From NCBI GenBank assembly GCA_021397845.1, contig CM038049.1, positions 103,570,877-103,634,876 of the forward strand: a DNA stretch of 64,000 bases. The letters are read 5' to 3'. Positions within the stretch are counted from its first letter, which is position 1, and each line of letters begins with the position of its first letter. Shown one piece after another: positions 32,433-44,624 of the stretch. This DNA is from Areca catechu. Its lineage: Eukaryota; Streptophyta; Magnoliopsida; Arecales; Arecaceae. The position numbers and the translations under genes were made by a program. A model generated the notes under the pieces. It worked only from the letters and a program-made list of their open reading frames with translations. It did no database searches and was not told the DNA's origin.

Positions 32433-33676
32433 TGGTGCGGACACCAGAGGCACCAGAATAAGACAGAGGCTTCTCAATCCTCTATGTATCACTTAGATAC
32501 TTTCAAGACCATCGTAATAAAGCTTAGTTCATCTAAGTTGTCTTTATTTGAGTCCTTTATTAGTCAGCTCATGTTGAGCTAGTCCAGTCTAGTGCTAGTC
32601 AGCTCATGTTAAGCTAATTTTTTTTTTCTGAGTCCTGTCCAAACACACTGAAGACTCAAGACCACATCATACAAGTGAAGACCAAGTCCAATCAAATTGA
32701 AGACATGGAAGAGTAGCCCAAGTCCAACCCAGCTTGAAGATTTGAAGACCCAAGGAGGAAAAATGAGAAACCCTGAAGTCCTAGACCAGCAGAAAGCAAA
32801 ATTGGGCCAGCCGAGGCCTAGGAGGGAGCTAGGGCACCAAGAGCTTATGGTGACCACCCTTAGTCAGCCACATAGAGTCATCCTCTTGGCCAACCAAGGA
32901 AAGGAGAGAGGGAGAATTTTTAGGGATTTTTCTACCTAATGTTTCCTTATTTTCTAGCTAGGGTTTGGTTGGGAATAAGACTCTTATATAGTTACTTTTG
33001 TATCCTTACTTGGAGCCTAAGACTATGGGACTATTTAAAGGACCCTAGTCTCTTGTATGAGAGTTAACTTTGATATATGAAATATTATTGAGTCTCCAAT
33101 TTCTGTGTGTCTCCCTACTGTGTGTATTAAGGGATTTTCTGAGAGTTTGTCTTCCTTTCGGTGTTGCAACTGATTCTAGCCTTCCTCCAAGCTTCCTCTT
33201 CCCATGCCCTTGCTGCCTTTTCTGAGTTTTTCATTTGTTTCCAACCTTGCATTCTCACACTTATGGTTGTTTTCAGGTCCCCGAGCTCCTATGAATCCAA
33301 CGACTCCAACCAAGTTGCAATCGGACCACCGAGTAGAAAGCCGGGCATCTGTGGGTCTCTGGCTTGGTTTTCCAGGGTGCATCCATCGAGGATGAGTGAT
33401 CTCTTTGCTGTGATCTTCACCAGGCATATCAGACATTGCTAGGTACACCCCGTCTGCCACCAGTAGTTTTATTGTAGGAGAACTAGCACTAACCGAGGCT
33501 TCTCAGCCCCGGTTATCCCTCTTTACTGCATTCCTAGGTTCTGATTTGCATGCATAGCTTTTAAAATTCATATAAAATTATCTACATCAAATTTCAATCT
33601 GATATTTAGGATTTAACCACTTCATCCAACTCCTAAAATAAAAAAAAATAATCGCAAGCATATTAGTCCCGCATCA
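32433..33676 (+). repeat. 5' LTR of element E (1244 bp)
   Basis: Starts TGGTGCGGACACCA and ends TTAGTCCCGCATCA. The TATA-like TATTTAAAG is at 33032-33040. Confidence 0.93.
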
Positions 33677-33678
33677 TC

Positions 33679-33690
33679 TGGTATTAGAGC
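33679..33690 (+). promoter_or_regulatory. Primer-binding site of element E
   Basis: TGGTATTAGAGC, one change from the tRNA-Met site, two bases after the LTR. Confidence 0.85.
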
Positions 33691-34654
33691 TTAGATTAGG
33701 GCTCGTTCTCTGCACCCTTTATAGTCCATATATGCACTATTCTATTAATTGTTTCTCCCTGCTCAGAACTTCAAAAATTTTGAAACTTATTTTGTTGGAT
33801 TCATCTTAATTCAAATTATTTTACAAAATTTTTTATATTATATTTCAGTCTATGTAGTTTCTTCAGGTCGAAATATAGCCTGCAAATTTTTGGCTCTATT
33901 TTTTAGCAAGGCAATTTTAGAAGATTTAGGGTTTTGTTTAGTATCTCTTTTGCATATCTTTTATTTTTAGTATGTTTCCTATATATTAGAGCATAATCTA
34001 CAAATATCTTCCTATTTAAGTAAATTCTAAAAAAAAAAATTACATATATACAAAACTCCTAAAAATAACTAAACCCTAATTTGTATTTTTATCTGCCTGC
34101 CATCATTGCATAAAATACTCATTAAGGGCACTCTCTTTATGCTAGATAAGGGGAGGATTTGATCACCTCTTCATAGCCCAAAACCACATCTTCTACATTT
34201 GTTCCTAAGCCTAACTTAAAATCTATTATACTTAATTTGCCCTAGTGGGCTAGGGACACCAACTGGTTGGATCCGAGCTAAGTATCAGATCACTGTGTCA
34301 AGCTAACCATGTGTGCCTTGTGCTTAGTGTCTAGAACGGTGGTTCAGGGGTTCAATCCCAAAGGGCTTGTGTGCTGGTCTGCCTACCTGGCCAATCTCTG
34401 ATTGGTGTCTAGGATTGTCAAACGGAACCTAACACTCTCCTTACACCTGCCTGGCTGAGTATAGGGTTACTATAGGCTAGTTTGCCACCCTGATTGAGCA
34501 TATAGTTTTGGACTCTAGGTCTAGGGAGCTATAGTTGGTTTGATCGAGTCTTGCATGTGCACTAGCTTAGGAGTCGATGTGTGTGTTTGATTGCATGACT
34601 ATTAGGTTTGGAACCTAATGTCAGTATACTTAATCCAATTCAACTAGTGTGACC
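33691..34654 (+). other. Leader of element E
   Basis: Non-coding. The hairpin block is at 34150-34172 (GGGGAGG with CCTCTTC; the changed base still allows G-U pairing). CCTAGTGGGCTAGGGACACC is at about 34242-34261 and the longer shared block from 34328. Confidence 0.65.
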
Positions 34655-35344
34655 ATGGAGTCCAATCCTAGGAGAACCCAATACTCTGACCCATACAGGG
34701 AGTCCAATCCTAGGAGAATCCAATACTCTGACCCATATAGGGAGCCCAACCCTAGGAGAACCCCATTCCATGATCCATCCTTAGAACCTAACCATAGGAG
34801 ACCCAATTATGATTACCTGAACCAAGATGAACGACCCATTAAGAGTACCCAACCTTATGTACCCCTGTTTGATGGAAGACCAGATCCTAAGGTGTATACT
34901 AAATGGAAGGATATGATGGATCAGCACTTTGAGTATACTGGGATGTCAGAGTTAGAAAATATTAGTTTAGCTGCACATGGGTTAATCAAATATGCCAAGC
35001 AACATTGGAAACATACTGAGGATGAATGTTATCGATGGGGAAATGGAATACATACATGGAAAGCCATGAGAAGTAAATTGAGAGAGGAGTGCCTAGGTGA
35101 ATCTTATGAATACAAACTTTTAGACCAATGGTACAAATTGAAACAAGGGAACATGACTATGTCTGAGTATATTGACCAATTTAACGAGTTTAGTAGGAAA
35201 TGTAACACAGTCAAACCTAAGTCTAAGATCATGGCTAGATTTCAGGATGGCCAACGTAGGGATATCCAGTGGGAGCTGTTTCATTGGCGAATTCAGGACC
35301 TAGAGGAAGCCTTTCACCTAGCTATGGAATTCGAGTTATATTAG
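34655..35344 (+). CDS. gag: Element E capsid region of gag (230 aa open, then stop)
   Basis: The ATG at 34655 opens MESNPRRTQYSDPYRESNP. About three 14-residue repeats precede a Retrotrans_gag-like capsid domain from residue about 68 (VPLFDGRPDPKVYTKWKDMM). It runs through KLLDQWYKLKQGNMTMSEYI to a TAG at 35342-35344. In autonomous Gypsy elements this domain assembles virus-like particles. The downstream acidic part continues in the same frame after the stop, so the stop is a late mutation. E shows that the 14-residue repeats and the capsid can coexist in one protein. Confidence 0.78.
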   Translation: MESNPRRTQYSDPYRESNPRRIQYSDPYREPNPRRTPFHDPSLEPNHRRPNYDYLNQDERPIKSTQPYVPLFDGRPDPKVYTKWKDMMDQHFEYTGMSELENISLAAHGLIKYAKQHWKHTEDECYRWGNGIHTWKAMRSKLREECLGESYEYKLLDQWYKLKQGNMTMSEYIDQFNEFSRKCNTVKPKSKIMARFQDGQRRDIQWELFHWRIQDLEEAFHLAMEFELY

Positions 35345-36230
35345 AGGGAACTAATGATCAATCAATCTAAGTCTAATAAGGTTAATTTTCTTGAACATAA
35401 GTCCAAACCTAGCCGACTTCTTTTAGACCAGCCTACTACTCCTGTCCTATTAGATTGCAAGGAAAAGACCCCAGAATCCATTAATGAGCCTAAGGTAGAA
35501 GTGTATGAGGCTGATCCTAATTTAGTAGACGAATATGAAGGAGAAGACTTTGAGAAGGATGAACCCTTTGAAAATTTAGAGAAAGAAACTCCTAAGCCCA
35601 TTGAGAAATCTAAAGAGGCCACCTATAAGTTAAGTCAAGTAAAAGAACTTGTAGTGGAAGAACAATTAGGGAAGGAGAACTTAGATACTGCTGCTAGAGC
35701 CTTACTTGAGGAAACCATTGAGGAGAGCCAAATTATAGACTCTAGTCTAAAACATAGGAACCAGAAGAATTTATTAAGGACCTGATCCCTTTGAATAAGT
35801 ACCTTCAAGATGAGCCCCCTCCTATAGTTCCCATTAAGGACTTTTCCTTGAGATTAATAACCCATCCTTCCATTATGCAAACACCATAGATATACCGCAA
35901 CCCCATAAGGTTAGCCTCATTAGTCTATGATTAGTCCCTAACATGCCTTCTTATGTCATACTTTATCCAACTAACCCGGAACCTTTTTCTCCACCCTACA
36001 AGACTAATTCTGAACCTAGTTCTTATTTTCTATCCTTTCCTAACACCTTCAGCATTTCTAGGATCATTAGATTGCATTTAGTTGAGATTAGCATACTACA
36101 TGCATTCATTACGCATGTTAGGTTTGCATTATACTTCTGGCATACCCTATGGAATTTGCTAGGAGCCCATTATATGTTTTCATGTGCATGTCAAGCTAGG
36201 ATCAAATCTAGAGAACCTATAATCTCTTAG
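35345..36230 (+). pseudogene. Element E acidic region and conserved C-terminal domain (frameshifted)
   Basis: From 35354 the frame reads the acidic block (VYEADPNLVDEYEGEDFEKD, about 35504-35560) and EESQIID. It shifts near 35745 and resumes in another frame through the conserved domain at 35943-36230, with FALYFWHTLWNLLG and KFSCAC and the stop after REPII. The layout matches D residue for residue apart from the shift and the stops. Confidence 0.8.
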
Positions 36231-36898
36231 GTTTAGGTCCAAAAGAGGTCAATAAAATTTTCTTCAATAGGAATGCATAGTCGAGTTTGTTAAGTATAGG
36301 TATGAGTCCTTTGCATCATCTATTAGAAGTTTGCATGTGTCCAGCATGTTCACCAACTACACTAATTTTGAAACAAACTGGCTAATTTTTCGAAGAAAGG
36401 TCAAGGAATTTGATGTAATGGATTCTGTCTTGGTTAGGCTTAGGCCTAAAAAGAAACTTCATGCTCACAGAGCCGGACCTTTTAGAGTGATAGAAAGTGT
36501 TGGACCAAATGCCTATGTTTAGATTTGCCTTCGGATATGGGCATTAGTTCTACCTTCAACATCGTACACCTGGTTGAGTACAGGGAACCGGCAGCGATAC
36601 CTAATGAGGCATTTGGACCTATTCCTTCCATTGAGAGCGACCCTAATCCAGAGTGTCCACAAATTAATTGGCCTGAGAGAGGAGAACAGATCGAGCATAT
36701 CCTGGACAATCAAGTCATTACAACCTAGGGCCGCGGCTATCAACTCTTCCTGGTATGATGGCAAGGCCGGCCAGAGTCGGATGATTCATGGATTTCTCAA
36801 GAGGACTTTCAATGCCTCGACCCAGACATTCTCGAGAGATATGTGAGCCAGCCTAATCTGCACTCGACAGGGTAGAGTTCATCCCACCACGGGAGAAT
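36231..36898 (+). pseudogene. Element E integrase tail and chromodomain (broken)
   Basis: After a spacer of about 100 bases the frame starts near 36331 with the integrase tail (FDVMDSVLVRLRPK), then AGPFRVIESVGPNAYV in the GPY/F module. A one-base shift near 36520 leads to STFNIVHLVEYREPA and the chromodomain (ILDNQVITT; RW replaced by stops and shifts; DDSWISQ near 36775). It ends at the LTR border. No integrase catalytic core. Confidence 0.78.
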
Positions 36899-38141
36899 TG
36901 GTGTGGACACCAGAGGTACCAGAATAAGACAGAGGCTTCTCAACCCTCTATGGATCACTTAGCTACTTTCAAGATCATTGTAATATAGCTTAGTTCTTCT
37001 AAGTTGTCTTTATTTGAGTCTTGTATTAGTCAGCTCATATTAAGCTAGTCCAGTCCAGTGCTAGTAAGCTCATGTTAAGCAAATTTTATTTTTCTGAGTC
37101 CTGTCCAAACACACTAAAGACTCAAGACCACATCATACAAGTGAAGACCAAGTCAAATCAGATTGAAGACATAGAAGAGTAGTCCAAGTCCAACCCAGCT
37201 TGAAGATTTGAAGATCCCAGGAGGAAAAATTAGAAACCTTGAAGCCCTGGACCAACCGAAAGCAAAATTAGGCCAGCCTAGGCCCAGGAGGGAGCTAGGG
37301 TGCCAAGAGCTTATGGTGACCACCCTTGGTCAGCCACTTAGAGTCACCCTCTTAGCTGACCATGGCAAGGAGATAGGGAGAATTTTTAGAGATTTTTCTA
37401 TCTAATGTTTCCTTATTTTCTAGCTAGGGTTTGGGTGGGAATAAGACTTATATAATTACTTTTGTATCCTTACTTGGAGCCCAAGACTATGGGTCTATTT
37501 AAAGGACCCTAGTCTCTTGTATGAGAGTTAACTTTGATATATGAAATATTATTGAGTCTCCAATTTCTGTGTGTCTCCTTGCTATTTGCATTAAGGGATT
37601 TTCTGAGACTTTGTCTTCCTCTCGGCATTGCAACTGATTCCAGCCTTCCTCCAAGCTTCCTCTTCTCATGCCCTTGCTGCCTTTTTTGAGTTTTTCTTTT
37701 GTTTCCAACCTTGATTTCTCACCCTTGATGGTTGTTTGCAGGTCCCCAAGTTCCTACGAATCCAACAACTCCAACCGGGCCACAATCGAACCGCCGAGTA
37801 GAAAGCCGGGCATCCACAAGTCTCTAGCTTGGTTTTCCAGGCCGTATCCATCGAGGATGAGTGATCACTACACTACGATCTTCACCAGGTGTATCAGACA
37901 TTGCCAGGTACACCCCCTCTACCACCAGTAGTTTTGTTATAGGAGAACTAGCCCTAACCGAGGCTTCTCAGCCCCGGCGATCCCTCTTTACTGCTTTCCT
38001 AGGTCCTGATCTGCATGCGTAGCTTTTAAAATTCATATAGAATTATCTACATCATATTTTGATCTGATATTCGGGATTTAACCATCTCATCCAACCCTTA
38101 AAATGTAAAAGAATAATCGCATGCATATTAGTCCCATATCA
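36899..38141 (+). repeat. 3' LTR of element E (1243 bp)
   Basis: Starts TGGTGTGGACACCA and ends CCCATATCA. In the first 200 bp about 18 differences from the 5' LTR can be counted. Confidence 0.93.
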
Positions 38142-38146
38142 AACTA

Positions 38147-38400
38147 ACCTGAACCTTTTTTCCTATCCTACCAGACTAATTCTGAACCCACTTCTTATTT
38201 TCTACCCTTTCCAGAGACCTCCAGCATTTCTAGGATTATTATATTGCATTTAGTTAAGATTAGCATACTGCATACACTCATTACGCTTGTTAGGTTAGCA
38301 TCTTACTTCCGGCATACTCTATGAAATTTGCTTGGAGACCCTTGTAAATTTTCATGTGCATGCCAAACTAGGATCAAACCTATAGAGCCTATAATCTGTT
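38147..38400 (+). pseudogene. Element C gag-position ORF, conserved C-terminal domain
   Basis: Resumes the C frame after E: PTSYFLPFPETSSISRIIIL, then VRLASYFRHTL, a stop, NLLGD and KFSCACQTRIKP, ending TAG at 38400. This copy has W to R and a stop inside the conserved block. Confidence 0.8.
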
Positions 38401-39090
38401 AGGTTTAGGTCCAAAGAGTTCAATAAAATTTTCTTCAATTGGAATGCATAGTCAAGTTAGTTAGATGTTAGTATGAGTCCTTTGTGTCACCTATTAGGAG
38501 TCTGTATGTGCCCAGCATGTTCACCACATGCACTAATTTGAAACAAACTAGCTAATTCCCAGAGAAGAGCCAAGAAATTTAATGTAGTGGATTCTGTTAT
38601 GGTTAGGCTTAGGGCTGAACGATTCCCACCCGGGACCATTAAGAAGTTTCATGCTCGTGGAGTCAGACCTTTTAAAGTGATAGAGAGGGTTGGACCAAAT
38701 GCCTATGTGTTAGATTTGCCTCCGGATTTGGACATTAGTTCTACCTTCAATATTACGGACCTGGTTGAGTATAGAGAATCGGTAGCCATATCCAATGAGG
38801 CCTTTGGACCTATTCCTTCTATTGTGAGTGACCCTAGCCCAGAGTGTCCACCAATAAATTGACTTGAAAGAGGAGAATGGATCGGGCATATCCAAGATGA
38901 TCAAGCCATAACGACCTAGGGCTGCGGTTAGCAACGCTAACTGGTCCGATGGCAAGGCCTGCCAGATTCGGATGATTCATGGATTTTTAGAGAGGACTTG
39001 CAGTGCCTCGATCCTGACTTTCTCGAGAGATATGTGAGCCAGTGTGATACTTACTTGACAAGGTCGAGTTCCTCTCATCCCAGGAGAATT
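38401..39090 (+). pseudogene. Element C integrase tail and chromodomain (broken)
   Basis: A spacer of about 180 bases, then 38587-38862 open: DSVMVRLRAERFPPGTIKKF, GPY/F-type RPFKVIERVGPNAYVLDLP and VEYRES. Stops at about 38860, 38918 and 38930 break the chromodomain, although LVRWQG.PDSDDSWI (about 38940-38985) is readable. It ends at the 3' LTR. Confidence 0.8.
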
Positions 39091-40360
39091 TGTGGGGACA
39101 CCAGAGGCACCAGAATAAGACAGAGGCTTCTTAATCTTTTTTGGATTAATTAGTAGTGTTTGAGTCCATTTGTAATAAGGGCTTAGTCCATTTGAGTTAT
39201 CATTTTATTATTTGACTCCTGTACCAGTCAGCTCATGTTGAGCTAGTCTTCTTCCCGAGTCCAGTTCATGTCAGTCCAAGTACTAGTGAAGACATGTCAG
39301 CCCAAGTACAAGTGAAGACCAAGCCAGTCCAAGTGAAGACCAACCCAACTATAAGCCATGAAGACCATGGAAGGCCTAGGAAAAGAAATTAGAAGCCTGG
39401 GAGACAAATCAGAAGCCCTGGAGCCCTAGACCGTAGCCTGAAGCAAAATGGGCTAGCCAAGGCCCAAGAGGAGAACCAAGGAGGCACCAAGTCTTATGAT
39501 CACCACCCCTTGGTCGGCCAATAGGGTCACCTCCCTTGGCCAACCAAGGCAAGTGAGAGAGGGAGAAATCTAAGAGATTTTTCTACCTAGACCTACCATG
39601 TATTCTAGCTAGGATTTGGGTGGGATTCAAATTCCTAGGTAATGACTATTGTAACCTTACTTGGGGGCCAAGTTTAAGAGTCTATTTAAGAGACTCTAAT
39701 CTCTTGTATGAAGGGGCTTTTTCATGAATAATATTGAGTTTACAACTACTGCTGTGTGCTTTGCTGTGTGCTAAAGGGGATTCTGTGTGAGCCCCTTCAT
39801 CTTCCCTGTTCCCTGCGCCCTGCTTCCTGCCATCAACGAACCCTAGAAGACCTCTCCAACCTTGGCTGCCAACTCCATAACTCATCTTTCCCTTGTTGTT
39901 TTTCCACTTATATCTTCATCCTTGCTTCGGTTTCTAATCATTGAAAGGTTGTTTGCACGTCCTCTGACTTCTACGAATCCAATGACTCCAACCGGGCAGC
40001 GATCGGATCACTGGGTTGAAAGTCGAGAATTCGCGGGTCTCTGACTTGATTTTCCAGGCCGCATTCAGGAGCGAGAGTGATCGCTTCGCATACGATCTGC
40101 ATCGGGCGCATCAACCATTGTCAGGTACACCCCCTCTGCTTGCCAATCACTTTATTGGAGGTGAACTAGCCCAACTGAGACTTTTCTGCCTCGGCGGTCC
40201 TCTTTCTATTGCTTTTTAGGTACTATTATGCATGCTATTGCTTCGTAATTTCATATAGAACTCTCTACTTAGTTTCATAGTCTGATCTTCGAGATTCAAA
40301 CATATAACTTAATATATAAAAATACAAAAATAATCAGCATGCACATCTAGTTCCACATCA
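39091..40360 (+). repeat. 3' LTR of element C (1270 bp)
   Basis: Starts TTGTGGGGACACCA, with the LTR head's second base mutated from G to T, and ends TTCCACATCA. TSD GTAGA follows. Confidence 0.9.
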
Positions 40361-40365
40361 GTAGA

Positions 40366-40835
40366 TGATTTCTACGAAGTTTCATGCAAAACAAAAATCA
40401 GATGATGATACAAAACCTAGGGTTATCAGACTATATGCAGAAATTCAGGATTTTCGTTAGGGTTTCTAAGATGCAGATTCTTTTATATGTTTTTCATATA
40501 AAAATAATTAAAATCATTAAAATTATTAGGACAGAACAAAGAGTATGTCATGAAAATCTCAATGAAAAATAAAATCCCTATGTTGATGAAAGAGCCTGAA
40601 AATCAGACCCCTAATGTAGAGACAGGATACAAAAGTTTCTAGGGCAAAAAAAAATAGGCACGAAAAGATTATATATGTCAAAATAAATTATGAGAAAATC
40701 CTGAAAAATACTATCAATTATTCAAAATCTAGAAAAATAATAATTAGCATTTTATGATCTACCTACATGCAGAAACAGTAAAAAAAATAGACCATGTATG
40801 AGAATTATGGGATGCAAAAACTAGCCCTAAAACAT
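40366..40835 (-). other. Leader of element B, LTR-proximal part
   Basis: AT-rich and non-coding; continues the B leader interrupted at 21469. It resembles the corresponding D segment, with several short A/T runs. Confidence 0.6.
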
Positions 40836-40847
40836 TCTCTAATACCA
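40836..40847 (-). promoter_or_regulatory. Primer-binding site of element B (degenerate)
   Basis: On the minus strand TGGTATTAGAGA, two changes from the tRNA-Met site, two bases from the LTR tail TGATGCGAGAC at 40850. Confidence 0.7.
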
Positions 40848-40849
40848 AA

Positions 40850-41927
40850 TGATGCGAGACTAATTATGCATGCCAATTATTTTTCATGTATTAGGCATTA
40901 AGATAGGAGTTTGTATCTTGAATTTCAAGCCAAGTTATTAATTAGAGAATTCTATGTAACTTTTGGAAGCACAGGCATGCAAAATTAAACCCTAAAAGTG
41001 AAGAAACAGGACCACCAAGGCTAATAAGCCTTTCTCTATTTAAGAAATAGACCATGAAGAATTAGCTCTACGCTACTGAATGCGGCCTAGAAAAATAAGT
41101 AGGAGACCCTCCGGATTCACGGCATTCAATCTGGTGGCCTGAAAGCTTGCCGATTGTAATCCTGGATTTGTGAACTTTGAGGGACCTGCAAATCACCTAA
41201 CAAGGGTTAGAAATTAGAGAAAAAACAAGTTTGAAGGCTAAAGAAAGCAAACATAAGGAAGGCTTAGAAGTGGGCGGCCAAGAGATGAAGAGGCAGGCGG
41301 CTTGGAGGCAGGGCGCAGGGATCACACAGATACCCTAAATCACACAGAAATTCACTCAAAATTCACATCAAAGTTGAGAAGAACTCAATAAGTTTTTTTA
41401 TATTCATTAACATCCAATATACATGAGAGGAGAGGGCCTTTAAATAGGCTTACAAACTTGTGCTCCAAGTAAGGGCATACAAGAGAATTCCCACTAATCA
41501 TTTTCTTACTCAAATACATAGAGATCTCCTCTTCCAAATAGGTTCAAACTCCCTCTTCTCACTAGGATTACTCCTCTCCTTCTCTTTGACTTGGTCCAAG
41601 GGAGCTGACCATAACTGGGGTGCCAACATGAGAGGTGACCATAAGGAGGGCGCTGAATTTGAGGATGGGCTAGGGCTTTGGGCGGCCCATTTCAGTGCTG
41701 CGCAGGGTCTAGGGTTCTCCTGGTGTCCATCTCCTCCTTGTGGGCTGATGTACTTGTCATCCAGGTCTTCAATGATAGCTCCAAGACTCCTTCTATGCTT
41801 CCCAAGTGGCATAATTTTGTGGATGATTGGATTCCTTGCAGTGGTTGGAGTATTATGCTGACTGGCTTCATAAGTGACTTGAGTCTTCTTACAAAATTGG
41901 ACTGGACTCAATATAAGACTTACAAAA
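40850..41927 (-). repeat. 5' LTR of element B, first segment
   Basis: Matches 17988-18030 and then, after the deletion in the 3' LTR, 18031 onward. The TATA-like TATTTAAAGG is at 41437-41446 (minus). It stops at the TSD CAAAA of the solo LTR. Confidence 0.85.
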
Positions 41928-44355
41928 TGTAGGGTTCCGATGCAACGCAACAGAAGTGTAATTTCAAAAATGAAACTAAATTCACACCAAAAACCCTAAA
42001 ACAGGAACTCCTTAAATAAGACTAGATCATATGACAAACATATCTATGTAAATTAGGATTAGGGTACCAACCTGTAATCGCTAATTCCAACAAAATTTGA
42101 TGTTGAAGAGGCTAATTGATTTCACCAGGCGTCCAAGTGTCCGCCCTCCGATGGTGATCCACACAGAGCAATGATCAAGAAAACTCTATCTTCTTTTCAA
42201 TGGTTCCTTCTATTGAGTTCTTCTTCCTAGAACTCAATTGCTTGGACTATGGCTTGAATTCCTCCACACAAGAGCTTGCCTCCCTTTCCTTGACCTCTTC
42301 TCCTCCTTCCACTAAGACCTTGGCCCTTTAGACACCCTTGTCTTGAAGAAAATACCTTGTCCTAAGAGGACAAAGGCTTGTCTTATGTTGGAGGAGAAAT
42401 TAAGACAATGATGTCTTAATGTAAGAAAGAAAGAAACAAATCAGAACTCCTTTCTTTCCTTTACCGTCGGAGACTTTTACTCTTATTCTTGTTCAGTAGC
42501 AGAGTTTTGACAAAGGTGTACTCTGTAAAGGAAACAGTGCAAGAGCAAGAAAAGAATAAAAGAGTCTTTAGGAGAGGAAGAAGGAATAAAAGAAAAACAC
42601 ATAACCAGAGTTCTGATCTTTCGTACCCCTTAAATAGTTTTCAGAGAGGCACCTTCAAAACTCTTCGTAAACTCCTTCTCATGCCCTTCTCAATTTCTCA
42701 CGCCCCATCCTCCCATCTCACGGCCTTCTAGATTAAATCCCATGGCTTTTCTTAAAGGAAAAATCATGGTGTTTTAAAAAGAAGGGAGTCGCGACTTTTC
42801 ATCTCCGAAGAGATGTTACTTCGCGTGCCCGGGAGGAAACAGCGCTTTTCTTCTTTCTTAAAAACCCATCAGCCATTGGATTCCTATCCAGGGGGGGGTA
42901 TGTGAGGTGCTAATTTTAAGAAAAGAAGGCCGCCCCATCTTAATTCATCAGAGAATTAAGCGGGGCGCGCCAAGAGTCCATGCGCCATCGACTCTTCCAA
43001 ATGGCGCGCCAAGAGTCCATAAGCGCATGGACTCTTGGCTTTTGTCGTGAAAAATGAAAAGGAGCGGGTGGGGAGGCTAGCCTAGTTACATGGCTAGCCA
43101 ATAGGGTTAGCCATAATCCCTATTTTCACAATTAAGGTCTAATTAGGTCCAATTAGAACCCAATTTGAACCAATCCGGAACCCTAATTCGAATCCGATTC
43201 GAATAGAAGCTAGGGTTTGCAACACCTGCTAGAGTGTTATCCTACAAAGATGATTTAATCACATATTAAACTCTTGATCAATCCTCTTAAGTGTGTGACC
43301 CATTGGGTTCCACATCTAGCCAGCAGTGGGTTCGAAAACAAGTTGACCTAATTTGATTAGAACTCTTTCTAATCGATTTAGGTCAAACTGGGCTTACCCG
43401 ATTTGATCAATTAGGACTCTTCCTAATAAGTGATCTTTGAATTTGATCAACCCACAAGACAAGATTGACGTCTAGCAACATGTCATGTCTACCTGGAAGA
43501 TATGAAAATTCTGGTGAAATACCAAAATTATCCTTCAGTAGAGAGTTACTGTACAATTAAATCTTTCGATCAGCCTGCACCCAAATAATAACTATGGATA
43601 TGGATATATGTCAAATCTAATATTATATTTATTTCTAGCCCAATCTTATATTGATGATTCAATTATCTTGATATTAGAAACCATCTCTAATATCTTTACT
43701 TTGATCAAAGATTCCATGAATCATCATCCGATTGTTAACTAGCTGGATGCAATCTCCTCTTACCAAGAGTGATCGATTCCTTGTTGACCTACTCATTACC
43801 TTCATATCCAATTCACCATTCCCAGTATCAATCCTGTGCATGACTCAGTGTCATGATTAGGATTGAACCAAAGCATGGGTTCATGTACATAAGGTACTTA
43901 TGGCAGTCTCAGGTCAAAGGATTACTTGTACCACTCCCACTATGAGAACCTTTTATTGACATGTAGCTAAGACTCCATTAGATGTTCTCAAGTTGGATCA
44001 TATCAGTGAACTCATTCTCCAATGAGCACCCACATCCCAATATTAGTGTCATACACAAGTGACTGTGAGAGCAGTCTCCCTTTCTAGTATACATGGGATG
44101 TGCTAGTCTTACCGGAAAACCCTGATCCCCTACTCAGGGTTCCTTTGACTAGGAATACTTTAGATTAAGGTTTTAAGATTTTAGGTCTCACTGGTATGAT
44201 CTCATCATAACCCTAAAATTATAGCCCTAATCTATGGGGTTCATCATATAAAATACAGCGTATGATAAAAAAATAATGCCTCTATTCAGAATATTGTCAA
44301 TTACAATGGTTTGGGAGATACAATATAGATTGGCTTGTAGGACATATCCCTTTCA
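41928..44355 (-). mobile_element. Solo LTR of a Copia element (2428 bp)
   Basis: Perfect TSD CAAAA (41923-41927 and 44356-44360). On the minus strand it starts TGAAAGGGATATGTCC and ends GGAACCCTACA, close to the head wording of Copia-1 (GGGAATTATGTCC). No internal sequence or primer site remains, as expected after recombination between two LTRs. It contains a 13-bp perfect hairpin at 43008-43039. Confidence 0.88.
43008..43039. repeat. Perfect 13-bp hairpin in the solo LTR
   Basis: GCCAAGAGTCCAT and ATGGACTCTTGGC separated by AAGCGC. A direct copy of GGCGCGCCAAGAGTCCAT-like sequence lies about 45 bp upstream (42963-42982). Confidence 0.9.
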
Positions 44356-44360
44356 CAAAA

Positions 44361-44624
44361 TTGGGCTGGACTCATAAAACTCAAAACTTATAGGACTCAT
44401 AAGGCTCACTAAGCATCCAAAACTTGACTCAATACTCTAATTATAGGACTCAAATATAAAAAGCCCAAAAATGAGATTCAGAGGCCAACGTACAGACTCA
44501 AGTGTAACAAAGCCTATAAAAAAAAACTCATGGCCCAAATACGGGACTCAAATGGCTCACACAGCCAGATTATTGGACTCAAAGATAAAATTGAAATCAT
44601 GGCTAAAGACTCAAAACTCGGGGA
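44361..44624 (-). repeat. 5' LTR of element B, second segment
   Basis: Continues the B LTR after the solo LTR (matches about 18370-18640). Copia-2 interrupts it; the last 37 bases are at 54667-54703. Confidence 0.85.

Larger units (their letters stand above)
32433..38141 (+). mobile_element. Element E: capsid-containing non-autonomous Gypsy element
   Basis: LTRs 32433-33676 and 36899-38141, perfect TSD AACTA (32428-32432 and 38142-38146). Inside are primer site, leader, capsid-containing ORF, conserved C-terminal domain, and integrase tail with chromodomain. No RT/RNase H/protease. The LTRs are visibly more diverged than those of D, so E is older than D although both are inserted in C. Confidence 0.94.
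21470..40360 (+). mobile_element. Element C: non-autonomous Gypsy element with two adjacent 5' LTRs
   Basis: TSD GCAGA (21465-21469) and GTAGA (40361-40365), one mismatch, bracket three LTR copies: 21470-22738, 22741-24089 and 39091-40360. Internal parts read in order across two insertions: 24090-25820, 32095-32432 and 38147-39090. D (TSD TATAC) and E (TSD AACTA) both interrupt the ORF. It is itself inserted in the leader of B. Confidence 0.88.

Noticed and set aside
41460..41950. Frames of 133 and 146 codons on opposite strands, echoed at 17833-18306
   Set aside because: LTR of element B in both places; mutual overlap and absence of homology argue against genes.
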